Source: Onchocerca lupi
Taxonomy: Eukaryota; Nematoda; Chromadorea; Rhabditida; Onchocercidae
Direction: 5' to 3'
DNA length: 64,000 nucleotides
Assembly: GCA_028564675.1 (NCBI GenBank)
Contig: JAOVVO010000089.1
Coordinates: 1 to 64,000 of the forward strand
Shown here: positions 38,747 through 53,700 of the stretch, in pieces
How the letters are laid out: each line of letters starts with the position of its first letter
Position numbering within the stretch: position 1 is the first letter of the stretch
The notes under the pieces: generated by a model
The model's input: only the letters and a program-made list of their open reading frames with translations
Told to the model about the DNA's origin: nothing
Databases searched by the model: none
Translations under genes and position numbers: made by a program

Positions 38747-41700
38747 TTATAAACCAGATTCAGCAATACCTTCATCATCATCGAATGCTGGATTTAAATG
38801 TATTTCGACACGTGGAGTGGTAATCCACGTAGCATTGGGTTGATTTTGTGGTACATTTCCAATAAATGTGGTACTTCCATTACTGCCTATTATTTGAACA
38901 TCACTATTTGTGATCTCCATACATAGTTTGTTTCCAACATCGTTACTGATGATACTGTTTGGGAAGCCGATAATATTATCACTGAGAAAAGTCGATGTTG
39001 CAGATCCATCGACTTGCGATAAATTGTTACTTATCAAATTTTTAGTCATATTATACTCCGTTTCCAGAACATAGAGCAGGCAATGATGAATGAATATATA
39101 TTGCTGCTGAAATTTCAATTAAAAAATGAAAATTGCTTATTCCTACCTATGCCGATCGAAAATTCAAAAATCCATCTCTAACCAACTAAAGACCAACAAC
39201 AGGTTCTTCCAAAAAATTGATAAAATGAATGTGCTGCAAAAATTGTTTAATACAGATGATCAGAAATCTCAATAATGCTGGTGAAAAAGAAATAGTAAAA
39301 ACAAAAGTATGTAAGAAGATATTACTTCATTTTGCACCATATGACAACGATCAAGTCTCATCTCATAAACAATACCAAAAACATCGAGTGGCAAATTTTT
39401 TGCAACACATTGTATCAAACGATCTAGTGCTATGAATGTACCACTTCGACCAACACCAGCACTACAATCCATGTTTTTATTATGGCATTCCATTAAATTT
39501 ATTGTGATAAGACTTCATATTACCCAGTTCTTATTATTCATTAAGTCCAGAAATACCAATGATAACGAAATATTCCCGAAGAATGACTAACAGTATTAAA
39601 TAACAAATTTGACTTGAGTTTTGAGAAAAATTTGTTTTTTGTACATTTTATGCATAATTATAATGAATATAAGAAAACTGAAATATTATTCCCACTTTGC
39701 AAGTTAGCTTCTCCTGCAACAGACTTTAATATTAATCATCAGTTCCTTGTTAATTTTTGATAATAAGAAATATCAAACCTGCAATGCACAATAGTTGGTT
39801 TATTGTTAGATGAAGGTGGTAGTCGAGTCCGGAAAAGACGAACAAAATGCACTAAACCAGCAGCATGTTCAGGGACACCAAAATCAGGCCATGCCATATA
39901 ATGCAAATGTTTCACTGTACGGGGAGGTACTACAGGTTCATTCATATTTGTTAACCTAAGTTCACGAACTGTGAATTCTTCGTATACCGTTTCGTTCATT
40001 AATGTCACCTCAAAGCATGGATTCATGTAATCACAAAATAAAAAACATGCAGTTGAAGTAACAATATCTTTTTAGCCAAAGATTTCCAATTAAGAAAAGA
40101 TATACTTCATTCAAAACCAAGACTTTACTTTATCATAAGAAAATGGAGTTTTTGAATGATTTATCAAGGATGAAAAAATTAAGAGTGAAGAATGAGGAAT
40201 TCTTATAATGAATTATGAAAAGATAAACCTCAATGTCAGCGTAAAGGACGCTGAGCTGATCATTATCCGGCCAATATTGATGACATTTATCACGTCCTTT
40301 CTCAACACATTTTGTTAGAGCAATTATTGCCGGACAATTTTGTTCCCAAACAACTCGCCAGAAATGATCACGTGTAGAAGGAAGAGGTCCCTGTGCAGCG
40401 ATGAATTCACGACGTGAATTGAATCCCTGTAAAAAAATAGCGTTTACAATTGCAAAGAAAAAGTTTACATGTGATTTCTTTTGTTCTGCTCATAGCACTT
40501 ATTGTATCGCTATAAATATCATAAAAAGACTACTTTTTGAACACAACTTGTTCAAATAAAATATTTTACAGGGAAACTTCTGACGGTATGATATCTTACA
40601 GACTTCTGATAAAAAATATATCAACTAACAGAAATATAAGATGCATTAATGTAATCTGAGCCATCGTCATCATCAGTTGGTATAAGCTTTACACGAGAAT
40701 GATCATACGGTAATATATTTGTGAAACGATTTTTTGCTCGGTTCACTGTTAAATCTGCCGCTATACATGTTTGTCCATGTCCTACTAATTTCAGATCCTG
40801 AAAAGTTCGGATTATATTTCATTAATTGAGAAAAATATGTTAATGAGTTATGATCAATTAAAAGAGACTTCAAAATTGTTTTAAATTGGCAACAAATTTC
40901 GCAAATAATGCTGCTTACGTTGATATATATTTTAGGTTAAAAATGATTTCAGACATAAAGGTTACTTCGTATTCCTCGGAAAATCGGAAATCTGAATCAG
41001 CTGACATTAATCGCACATGTTCAGCGAAATTATGAATAAGTACCGGTCTACTGAAAATAGTTACCTTGTAGCAAAAAAATAATATTGCTCGATATTTAAA
41101 ATCATCTTGATTAATTTTTAATGACATATGACGGCAACTGCTTGATTAAACAGTTTAAATTTAAAAGTAATATGTAAATAGATTTTATTACTTAAATTGT
41201 CATGACAGTGTTTTACATATTTTTTTCTTGTGTAATTAATAAAATTTCAAAGACAGTATTTACTGCAATATCATTTACTCTCAAACTATAATATCATTAC
41301 TATCAAGCGATGGTCTATAAAACTCTTTTCTGATCCATTCCTCCGTAACGTTTAGTCTAATTTGATGCTTTATTGGGAGAAAATGCGACGTTTAAAAAAA
41401 CAAAAGAAAGATGAAAAATATCGAGCATTCACTTTGAGTAAAGATTTTCTTTCCAATCCCTATAACCAATCTCTTCCTCAGGCTTTACAACTCCTTTTCT
41501 TTCTCCTCATCTCCCATTTTTTAAATCTTTTCTCAACCTCGATTGTCGTCTCCGTGAAGGGTTTTGACTTCAACAAAAATATAGGATATTTAATTTAAAA
41601 AAAACCAATCCATTCTCAACATTTTTTGATTAACTAAACAAAAATAAAAGCAAAAAGTATTGCAGAACCATAATACAAATAAGCAGAAATATTGTCAGAA

Positions 41701-44700
41701 ATGTTTACAAGCAATGTTGTAATTTGCATTATAACAAAATTAAATGAAATGCCAAATTAAAAACTATTTTCAATAAATTAAGAGATACCTTTTTTCAATA
41801 TTACTTCCTGGAATGACTGTATGTGCTGTAAATTTTTGCAAAATTATCGGCCCACTAGGTAACCGCTCCAAACGTTGATCAACACCCGTGCGCTCGCGTA
41901 AACTACGAGACCTAAAACTATTGAAAGAGATTTGTCCATCATTACTTAATAGTCGATGCATTATATTTTGAGATTTCAGCATTTTATTAAAATCTTTCTT
42001 TTTCGATCCTTCAACACTTGAAACTGTCCACTGAATTACATGTGTACATCTTTCATGATACCTTAAATGGATACAGCATAGATCCAGAAGAATATTTCGT
42101 ACACAAAACAAAATTTCATCTGCTGAAAATGGGAAAATCTCAAAGCTTAACTACTAAGAACAATGCAAAAATGCAGATTATAAGTTGCAATTATCTTAAC
42201 TGGCATATTTAATCTAAGCACATTCAAAAATGTAAAGTAACAGGAAGAATATTTTCAACAGATTTTTCGAGTGATTTATTAATCAGATAAGAAATAATAT
42301 CTAGAAATACCTTCGATGATACCCAGATGCGATCGCCAAGTCGTTGGGTGTTGCAGAAATTGTCACAATTGAATCCGTCGCGGTAATAGTATTTTGTGGC
42401 TGACTTGACTGCAGGTGTAGAATATTTGTAGTGGAAGAAGCTGTAGTTGTAGCAGCATCCAAACCAAGTTTGGCAAAACATTGAGCTGCTCGTTCCGTCA
42501 TTATCATCTTGAGAGCTGCCCAGTGCGAGAAACCTTCGCCATCACCAGTAGTATTCTGCTCTTGCTTATGTTGATTAGTTGGAGATGCTATGATAAATGA
42601 AAAATTATATGAACATTAAAAATCAGTCTGATACTTCCTCTTTAACAGATATTAATGAGGTCAATGTTATTAAAACCTGTTACTGTATATCAGGCCAGAA
42701 AAAAAGCAGAATGTTCTATTCATCTTTGCGGTAGTGTCAATATCAAAGCTATGTAAACAAAACTGCATTATTTTAAACCATAAAATGAAAGTTCGAAAAC
42801 GGGAAATATTAAAACAAAATTTAAAGAACAAATAAAATGCTACAACTAGAACAAAATAACGGAACAAATATTCCTCGAGTAATAGCAACAAGCATAACAA
42901 AGGATGAAAAATGTTACCAGAATAAGCAAAGTTTGGTCGCAGAACGCCAATTCCGATTTCCGTTCCTTCGATATCTCCTCTTTCTTCGGCAGCACCAAGA
43001 AACTGTTGTGAATAAGTATATGAATGCTGTTGACTGCTGTATATTCGAGGACTGAAATAAACGATCAATTAATATAAAACAGCAAGCATGATAATTTGGA
43101 AATTCAACTTATTCTCGAGTTTATATAGTATTAAAAGTAATAAGAGAGTAGATTAGCGCAGTTAACATTCCTACATATTCCTACATAAAGGATTTGATAT
43201 CGATGGCATGAACAGAATATGAAATCTTTAGAAGGATCAAGAAGTCAAGGTCAACGATTCTCAAGAAAGATGGGAAAATGCATTTATTACAACTTATCTT
43301 CGATATTACAAATAACAGAAAAACGAAAAAATACCGCCTGTCCACAATACATATGATAGTAACTTGTCCAGTTACTCTGTGAAATCCTCATGTCAAGTAC
43401 AATATACATTAGCTAAACTGATACAATTCAGGAAAATTTACGACTAATCCATCAATAGAAGTTGGTTGAAAAAGCAGATATCATCGTAATTAAATCTGAT
43501 TGGTGGAAATCCTTTTGCCGACCTAAATCACTCTATTTTATGTTTCTAATGCATCAATACAACCTAGGGATCAACCACAACTAAGTATCACGAGTCTCTA
43601 ATAAACATATATTTGCAATTTTTAATTCTGTAGTGAGTATCTGGAATTTTTAATCTGCTTAACAGATCACTTATAAGCAGTAATTTTTTTTCTTTGAAAT
43701 CTAATTTGACATTCCCATATTTTAACCTGCGAAGTAATGCGTCATTTCAATTAGAAAGCGAGATTTAAACTCTCAGCAAAATGTTACTTTTAGTCAGATC
43801 TGAAATCAAAAGTTCATTTTATCTTAAAGAATAATTCTTTCATTGTTTTTTTTTTCAAATTTCTAATAGTCACCGTATTCTAAACTCATTTCAGTCATAT
43901 TTATATCTCTATAATCATCTCTTTGCCTCGCATCTTATGGGAATGGCTGATTCCTCGAAGTCAGTTTTCTGATAATTTATCCGTCGAGCATTCTTTTATC
44001 TATGAAAATATATATCCAGTAAAATCGATTTCAGTAAAAAAAAAAAAAATAAAATCCATTCAAATAAATTTCAAAAAAGTGCGGATCGAAAATCACTCGC
44101 AACTTTTTCAAAATCATATTCGACTGTCAAACACCCGCTGCAGTGCGTCTCCTCATATTAATGAAATTAGAGTATCTCGGAAACTTTTTTTTGACCCTTA
44201 AACTCATCAATTTAATCTATTGATCTATAGGTGCCAATATAAGAAAATAGCAGAATAATCTAATCTAAATTTACTGAAAGATATGCTTAAATATACTTCC
44301 GGTAAAGCTTAATCTTTCTCTCTTAATAAAGTTTATGTTAAAGAAACACTGAAAAATTCCCAGTAAACTAAAATGCTCAAAACATTAATCACAACTGCCT
44401 TTTTCATAATAAATTTCATCTTCCATACATTATTTTTTATTTCGGAAAAAAAGGAATAAAACCCTAAGCTAATTAATGTTTCTAGCAAAAGAATACCAAT
44501 TTAAAGGACTGAGTCTTCCGCCTGCGACAACTAAAGATTCAACTTAACGAAAGCTTTTATTCAAATTCCTAAAATTAGCAATAAGAAAATAACGTGCAGT
44601 TGTGGCCAAGGGAAATCAGTCTACTGCATATGTCTCGACAATCTATTCCTTGCCAATCTTTACAACAGAAATACCCTTTATCCAGACCGTTTTAGAGTGC

Positions 44701-47700
44701 ATTGTGGAAACACTAAAGTTTGTTAAGGACATCTTAGCAGATTTATTTTCACCTAGAATTCCCAATAAACTAAAATTAGTCTTGATTTTGTAAATGCACA
44801 GCATATCACTTCAGGTCATAGTTTATTAATTAATGAATTTTGAATATTTTATAGCAAAAAGATTATTTCTAGTATCTTGAAGTTGAAAATTTGGCTACAC
44901 TTCCGCTTGCTGAAAAATTCATATTTGCAATATACATAATTCTAATGGAGAACTGATAAAGAAATAATATTAAAATAGCATTAGAATTTCAAATTATTTG
45001 AGGACTTTTGAAGACTTGAAATTTTGAATTCTTTTTTTTTTTTTTTAATCAAAAAAAAACGATTTTATGACCAGTAACAATGCAAATAAATTCAAAATCA
45101 AGAATAATAAGTAACACCGTAAAATGAATCAAGAAGAATTATATATTCAGCGTAAAAGCGAAAAGATATTTTTTATTTATAAGAAATTTGCAGGTAGGCA
45201 AAAAATGCTAAATAATTTTCATAAATTGTTAAATGAAATTCTTTGCGCACAATAATTTTCAAGACTCGAAATATATCGATGTCAATCTTATCTTGAGGTC
45301 AAATAAAGTAAGCAGTATCAGCAGAGATATGCATTAACACATATCCACTTAATTACAACTTGAAAAATCCATTCGTTTTCAGCACTGAAATTTCTTGAAA
45401 CTTAAAGTCAAAGTATTTTCATTTTAAACAATCTCACCAGCAACAATTAGCAACCGATGTTCATCTAATATTTCAATTTATTAAAACACAATTGAAAAAG
45501 CTGGAAAAGAATTTAAGAAATTATTTCGAAGAACTAAAATAATATGTGAAAACTATTAACTTTACTATTTCAAACTTTGTCATTACCATAAACAAATATT
45601 ATTTATTATGACTGTTTTGTTTGATATCTTATCATAAATTTATCAAGAAATATTCAACTTAGATGGTTGATTTCGCCTGCTTAATGGTTCACTATAATGG
45701 AAATTAGCATCGACATAATTTAGAATCTTATGAAGTATATTTAAGAGAGCAGATTGCACACAAAAGTTTGGTCCAACAGCTGGCATTTATTGTTTATTTT
45801 TACCTAAGTTTAATGATTGGAATTACAATTTAGAGTAATGTTTCATTTATTTTTTTAGTTTTTCTTTTGGATAATTTCGAAGAACTGGCAATGACTTCAT
45901 TCGAAGAAACATTTGTGAAATATTGCTCATTCCAATTGCAACGCATCCTACTCCTTCAACTGTACAAAAAATGCTGCAAAATAGTGGCAGAATTTTAATT
46001 ACATTAAATAACAACTAATGATGGCCACGATTTTATTTAAAGTGACAAAACAACAAATGTCAAAGAATTTTATAAGGCTTATTGTTTATAACTTATTTCA
46101 ATAAATGTCAATTTCAATCGATTGATTTGAATCTACATCTCAAACAACACTACCCGGTAGCATATCGACATCGAAGCAGTAGCCCTATATCGTGCAGCAG
46201 TCCGTAAATATCGAAATCTTCTCAAAACATAGAAGATTTTGGAAATTCAGAGAAAGAATATGCAAATTAGATGATGCTCACAAAAAAAAAAAAAAAAAAA
46301 TTAATGACTTTTAACAAGTGCAGCAAGAATAAAAACAGCAGAAAGTAACATATTATTACGTCCTTAATTTAAATTAGAAAAAATGAAAAATCCGTAAAGA
46401 TCAAAGAAACTTGATTTCGAATTTTCAGAATAGCTCTCTATTAAGAATACCAAAATTTGAGCATTCAATTTCTACCTTTATCAATGATTATCTAGCCGAT
46501 AATAAATAACGCAAGAAATGACTTTAAAAAATCAATTAAATATTGGACTAAGGTGAGATCAACTGGAGTACAGTTAGATCGATAAATGCAGTGGACACTT
46601 AGATAATGCTAGCTATGACGTAGAATACTTAAAATGACGAATAGTTGGTTTGAAACTATTTCTGAAATTAAACATGATCTGAAATAATCACTCAATCTTC
46701 GACGGCTCACATCAAAATACATCTCATTGACTAAATCTATGGATTAGTAGATGCAACGGAAGTCAAAATGGAGACCTGTCTGTAGCACTTCTCCTAATCC
46801 AAATAAAACTTACGGTATGTCTCGGGGGATAATTTTCCGGGGGGATCTGATCGAATCGAAGGAGCATACAGCAGAAGGAATCAATGCGATCGATCACACA
46901 ATACTATACTATGTCTGTCTGCTGACAGCTGTGGGATCGCTTCGTATCGCACACGCACACACATACAGCCATATTCCGTCAATGCATCGATGCATGCCAC
47001 CCACGCACATATGGATGGAGAAGAAAAGTGCAAGATGCACGAGATGTCCTCATGAACAAGGAAATGTGTCACCGACTGGGGAATCGGTGACATGTCTCTT
47101 CCGCCTCCTACGCAAATGTCATATGTTTGGACAGATGAGTGGGTGTTGACGTGTCTTTGTCCTTTCCATGTATACGAGTGGAAAGGGAACAATATGTGTT
47201 GCAGACGATAGAAAGTACTACGGAATCGATGTCACGCATAGGTAAGTGTTATCTGACGTGAATCTCTTCGCAAGAATCACGTATGCGTTTCTCATGTCAT
47301 CATTCCTTACGTAATTCGTGATAACTCATTAAGTGTTATTGAATTAGCTTCTACTCTATTACTCAACTATGGAATGGTTTACACACTTTTCGAATCATTC
47401 CTTACTGGTATTCTTAAAGAATACCTGAAGGTATTCAGGTAATTCAAATACCGTAAGCTCAGATTTAAATGAGATAATAAAATGCTTCGAAACAACGCAT
47501 CAGTTTAATTATGTGAAGAATGCAATTGTATCAATTGACAAATCTCAGTTTAATGTTAGATAAGTTTCAAGTTTCATGAGAAGAAAGTTGGAGTAAATAA
47601 GGATGAGAGAAAGGATCAGAAGAGTTCGATTTTAATTTCCCATCTCTCCCATACCATCATTTTCACATATTTGCTCGCTAGAGATTCCAAACTTCACAAT

Positions 47701-50700
47701 CAGAGTCATATATCAATTTCTAGAAGCAATTCGATTATTTGAGTGACAACGACGACTGCAAGAATCAGCTTAATTTCCTTCTTCTAGACTTATACGTCTT
47801 TGTTCAGCTATCATATCTATTCGAAAAAATGTAGGATTATATTTGCATAATAGTATTACGATAAAGCTCGTCTGCTTCTTCAGGCTATTTGCCAAATCGA
47901 TCATCTCTTAAATGATTTAGTTTCCAATTCTCTTATCTGACTCCATCATCCTTTCCTTAAACTTTGTCACAGCAGCATACTAAGAAGACATAGTATGACT
48001 TTTGACCTCTATTATACTAGAACAATATATGATATGATCGTTCTAGCTGAAGATTTGAATGCTTCTCTAGTATGATGGTATTTGGCTAGCGAGAAAAAAG
48101 AAAGAATTTCAACTTCATTCGCCAGAATGGAAAGTTTCAAGTAGTAATTACTTAAAAGTGCATATAATTTTCGCAGGAACAGAAAAATGATTTCGAGCAT
48201 AAGATTTTAGGACTCCAATCGACAATAACTTACGAAGAAGGTCATTGCGAAAGGAAAGCTAATTAACTAATTTTACTAATTGCCGCATCTTCCTTTCCGT
48301 AACGAAAAATGTTTCTTAATGTTTCTATGGAATGGATTTGCAAAATGGAAAAAGAATGGAGTGGAACGGTGCCTTTCAAAAGCTATGTTTCGCCATCATA
48401 TTGACCTATAAATTCGACATAATTGACATAGTTTCCTTCGATGACGTAAATAAGAGAGAAGGATTGGATAAGACTGAACATTGCTTTGAGATGAATTAGA
48501 TCTACAAGAATCTCTGAAAATCAAATTCTCCATAAACCGGGTTTGATTTTAAGAGATTTTTGTAGATTTAATTACTATATGATTATTGGTGGGCTACATA
48601 TGATCATGATAACGAATGTGAAGGTTTCTGGAATTTTATTGATACCAACCATTTCATAGTTCCTAATAATAATTACTGCTATTCTATGATACAGAATGAA
48701 AAATAGAGATTTTTTATCATGTATACTTCTTTCTTCACTTTTAAACAACGGGTAAAAAAAACTGTCAACAGAATGACCACGAAATAAATTGATTAAAATC
48801 AATATTTCGTTGATCCTTGCTTCATAGACATATCATTTTATTGAGGAATTTAATGAGCATTTCTTTAATTAAAGAGTGAAGTAATCTTTCTGATTGTAAA
48901 AATTTTCTATAGCACAATTAAAAAACATAACAAATGGCTTCTTTCCATGCAATGAATCGCATTTAGAAAAAAAAAAAGCTTGGTGATGTCTGATTATAAT
49001 GAAACATTAGAAGATTATTGTTCTTTAAAGATGCTTCCTGAAGGATTATTATATAATGAAAAAATGAAGATCCGAAGTATGGTTTGAAAAAGAAATTTAA
49101 TATAAAATTTCACGAAATGATGAGATAAGCCATAATCTAAAGATCCTGAGTTTTAGATTAATAAATAGTACGAATAAATGGGTAACTTACCAGGACTTTT
49201 TGCGCTTTTTCCAGGCGAAGAATGTAGTTAAAGAAGCGATGCTAACAATCAGAAAAAGCAGCAGCACTGTCGTCACACTACTTGATGTAAACAATGTCGG
49301 CGAAGCTTCTGCAAGCAAAGACAAAACAATTACTTGTTGATAAATTCTGGTGATGCAAAGCTATCTAAATTAAAAATATTTTCAGGAGTAAAACAGTTCG
49401 CGTAGAAAATATCACAAAGAATCTGTCGAGCAAGTTTGGCATTGGGATGAAATATGATAGGATTACAGAATACAAATGAATATCGATTGATGCCCGATCT
49501 TCACAATTCATAAAATAATGACAAGACTAGAGCAAATATCACTTAACATAACTTAACTAATAAAGCTGCTCATAGAAATTTATAATATGGAAAAATTCCT
49601 AAAAACAGCATCAGAGCAATGCTTCAAAAGTTAAATTTTAATAAACTTTCTTAGATATTTGACAATGTCTTCTCATTCTAGTCACGACTTACTAAAGGTT
49701 ATTTTTGCTACCATAATTTTCTTCTCAAAAGAAAGAAAATCCATTTCGGATGAGAAAAATTCGAGATTGCGGACCCAGTGAATTGGATGATTCTACCGAC
49801 AATCCATCTGCATGGGAAGAAATGAAAAATGAAGTAATTTAAGTATGTCTAAGTGGACAACAGTATTCATCTTTTCCATTTCATACCTGACCTTTAGAAG
49901 AATGGTTGGCTACCTCTGCCTTCTAAATGGCATCTTCTTTGCTTGAAATGAAATGAATAATACTATAGACAATGAGAATTAAGATATTTAGTAAAATTTG
50001 AGAGAAGATCGAAACTAGACTAAAGGTATGATGGAGGAAAAATGTAGGCCAGTCTGTGTTATCAACGCAACTTTCCACCCAATGGGACCTTTTCTCGTCC
50101 CTCTGTCGGCCAACCAACAAATTCTTCTCAACAGCTGCTCTTCGATGAGTATTCGAATTAAGCAGGTCTCGAACAACCTTCCACACACATAAAAGATTAG
50201 AAGATCGAATGGAAGACACACAACAGAAATAATAAATTAGAAAATTACTTAATTTAATGAGAAACACAACAGAAATGATGAATGAAGTGGAAGATTACTT
50301 AATTTAATGATAAACACAATGATAAATTAGATAGAAGATAACTTAATTTTCTTTGCTTTACTTCAAAATTTCAGCTTCTCATTGCAGTGTTATCCTGATA
50401 AATTTAACAATCACCGCGTTTCATTTTCATTAAAGAATCTATATATATCACTTGCTTCTTCCCACTGAATGTTTGCTATTTGGCAGATTTTGAAAACACT
50501 AAATTAATTTTCTTGATGTGTAATATGTGTCGAGTTTCTTTGTTTTTCAAATATTAGCTTGTTCAAACTAGAGATTGCATTTTAGAAATTCAGACTGTAA
50601 TTTAAATCTTAAGAAAATCAAAGATTCTCCCAAGGTTGCAAAAAGTTTCAGAACTCTCCAATTTTAACAGAAATTCCAAACTCTTTTTTGAAGTAACTAA

Positions 50701-53700
50701 CATCAAAACTACATCAGACTAAATATGTTTCTATTAAATGAAAATTCTCACAAAAATTAACTTTCCATTATATTATCACTTACAATGAAAGTTAAAAATC
50801 ACATTTTCCTAAGAAATTTTTCAAATTATTGGCTTTTTGTATTTAATCGAAAACTTTACCCACTAATCAGATTTACAATAGTGGTCGAAAAATTAGACGC
50901 TTGAATAACATAATGTGTGACAATTTACAAAATGCATACTGAAAATCAACAACAGTAAACAAAAATTCATATATTTCTACTCATCGACTAATTTCTCTTC
51001 TGCCTTTATTCTTCATCTGTTGTTAACTTTGTGAAAAAAATGTTGAATTTCGAAAATTTAAGAAGTCCTCGGAATATCAAAACTACTTTTTCAAAAAATT
51101 TTAATCTGAAATTTAAGTGTAAAGAAAAAATAATCGGTTAACTCATTACCTTTTTATGAAATGAAAGAATTAAAAAGGATAAGAAAAAGAAGCACTAATT
51201 TCAGAATCTACATCAACTACATGCCGTAAACAAAATAAATAATAATTTAAATGAAAATGCTACTTTTTCCTTTTGTCAGTCTATTTTAGAATAAATGCAT
51301 GTTGACAAGCACAGCTTTTTTCCTACTACTGTAGAGAAATCATTAAAAAACCAATATTCACGTTGAAATTCATGTTAAGATATCTTAGCGCTTCCGTATG
51401 TAACTTCTTATGAAGTCATCAAGCAAACATAAAGTACTGGAAAGCTTATGAATAAAATCCATCCTTTTTTCAAAAGATACTGCCAGAAATTCATATTGCT
51501 CAAGAATGAATGAACCAACTTGTCGTTGCAATTTCGGAATATTCTGAATCAGTCCACATATTTGGCGCTGTATACAGTCGTAATTTAAAACGATACGATG
51601 TTGCTGGCTTAAGTGGCCCATTACAAATAGTATCAACTTCGATATCATCGCATGTATCATTGGCGCCTATTATCTGTAATTTCCTGAAGTTTAATTGAAA
51701 TTAAAACTTGGGAAAATAAAAGAAATGACAAACGGCTTCTAAACTGTATCAGGTTGAATAAATTGTTAATGTCTTATTTTTGATTTTGTCTACATTATAA
51801 CACATAACCATTCCAAATCTTTCAAAATCTCTTGATTAAAATCTCTCTCTTGATTTAGTCACATCTCTTTTTTTGGGTTAGAATTTATTATATTTAATTA
51901 GGTTCATTGCAATCTTAAAATGGTAATAACTGAGTTATGTCGAACAAATGCATTTCTAAAAGTTTCTAAATAAACAAAAAAAGTTTGATTGATCATGCTA
52001 TCTGAATCAAGGCCAGTTTATCAGCAGTGATTGAGGAAATGATTTCCGTTGCAGATTTCAGTATCAGTATTATTGGGCACATTGTACCGAACGAGTAGGC
52101 AATCACTGCGGTAATTTTGGCTTCATTCTTTTATTTTTAATAATAATTTGGTGATGATTAAAATAAGATGCGTAAGATTGAACTGTCAAGACATTCACTC
52201 AATCAGAGTGCCGCGAAAGGAAGGTTTAGCATATTTATTTGGAAAATTCAAAATTTGCTCTTTATTCCAATCCTAATTTGTTCAGATAATTTATAAAATT
52301 AAAATTTGAATAAAAGGTAAAACAATCAATTTTCTATACAATTTTAATAAAAAAAAAGTTTTATGAAAAAACACATTTGTATAAAGTTTCGTACTCCAGA
52401 AATAAAATGCGGAGGTAAAAATTTTCGGAGTGGTTCAATCGCTGTTTCAATCGCAACATATGCGGGCCACAAATCGAATTTTTGTGCTTGACCCCATGTC
52501 TAAAAATACTCAAATATTTTTAATTGGATTAGGAAAAATATATTAAATTGGATTAGGAGAAAATATTAAGTTGACAACTTTATTCAGTAGGGATAAATTA
52601 ATATTAACGGAAAAAAATGACGAAAAGTGTAGATATTTGAGTTGCAATTAATGACACTTCAGGACAAAGTATTACGAGATAACTCAGTAAGTTGATAAAC
52701 AAAAAGCAGAAATCGAATAAATAAACAAGAGAAGACATAAGTAATTAAGCTGATAACTTATGAAGCGTAAATATAAACAACGAAAACCTTACAACTGTTT
52801 TGTTTTGATTGTCAATGATGGAATTGATAATATTTTCATTATTGTTGCTAACTTCAGCAACAATTAATGCAGATTTTTTTAGATATCCGTGTTTTGTATT
52901 GAACATCGATGTGCTATATCGTATTTCCAAATCAGTGCTATGCACTGTGTTGTACATTATTTCAATGCGTGATAAAGGGCGCGGTGGAGCTGAAATATTC
53001 CATTTCGAACTATTTATAAACTTAATTTCAAAATTTCGAAATGAAACAATCAAGAAATAGGAAAATTTTGATTCTGAATCCTGAAAATTCCCACTATAAA
53101 AGTCATCATTTTTTTGTCATTTATCCTTAAAATGTATTTATAATTTTTTATAATTAAGGTCAAGTCTTCTATTGTGATTCGAAAAAGTAATAAACAAAAA
53201 GAGAAGACGAACGTAAAATTGGCATTTCGGCATGCACAGCATCAGATGCTGCAGTAAAATCGCCCTCACCAGCTTCCGTGACAGCTCGAACGTCCATCCG
53301 ATACCTCATGCCACCAATTAAATTATCTACAACTGCTTCAATTGGTTGCTGTTTATTGTTGCTATTGATGTTGTCATGAAAGGATAATGGTGATTGATGC
53401 GATCCAGCACCAACACTTACTGACCAATCACTTCCTTGATCGTCCTCCTATTGATAACATGATATATCTGATAACTGTTCATGTGAAACAATTGTTTGAC
53501 AATCAAACTCTAAGCGACAATCATCAATAGAAATATATGAAATCGAAAATTCAAGCGAAACCATCTGTGCAAACAGTTATATCATTAGTGATAAATGATA
53601 TATTTATATTTTTTAACTTATGCAAAAATGAAGAAAAGGGTATTTATTTTTAATCTGAAACCGATTAATGAGGCGAAATATTTTTAAAACTGTTGTATGC

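Larger units (their letters stand above)
43045..49185 (-). other. Large intron of the receptor phosphatase, between membrane-helix and juxtamembrane exons
   Basis: About 6.1 kb. The flanking exons join in phase (TG|T, giving KKSCPRIYSS), so it is spliced out as one intron. It contains the GC-richer block at 46740-47300 and several hairpins. No other coding exon is supported. Confidence 0.7.

Noticed and set aside
46751..47149. 132-codon plus-strand reading frame in the GC-richer block
   Set aside because: The opposite strand is open over almost the same span, the composition rather than selection explains the openness, and no motif or splice partner was found. Kept only as a compositional observation.
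49923..50267. 114-codon minus-strand frame between the last fibronectin exon and the membrane-helix exon
   Set aside because: The flanking exons (about 51510 and 49310) already join in phase as ATT-K-ASPT, and the frame shows no domain features. At most a cassette; not supported.
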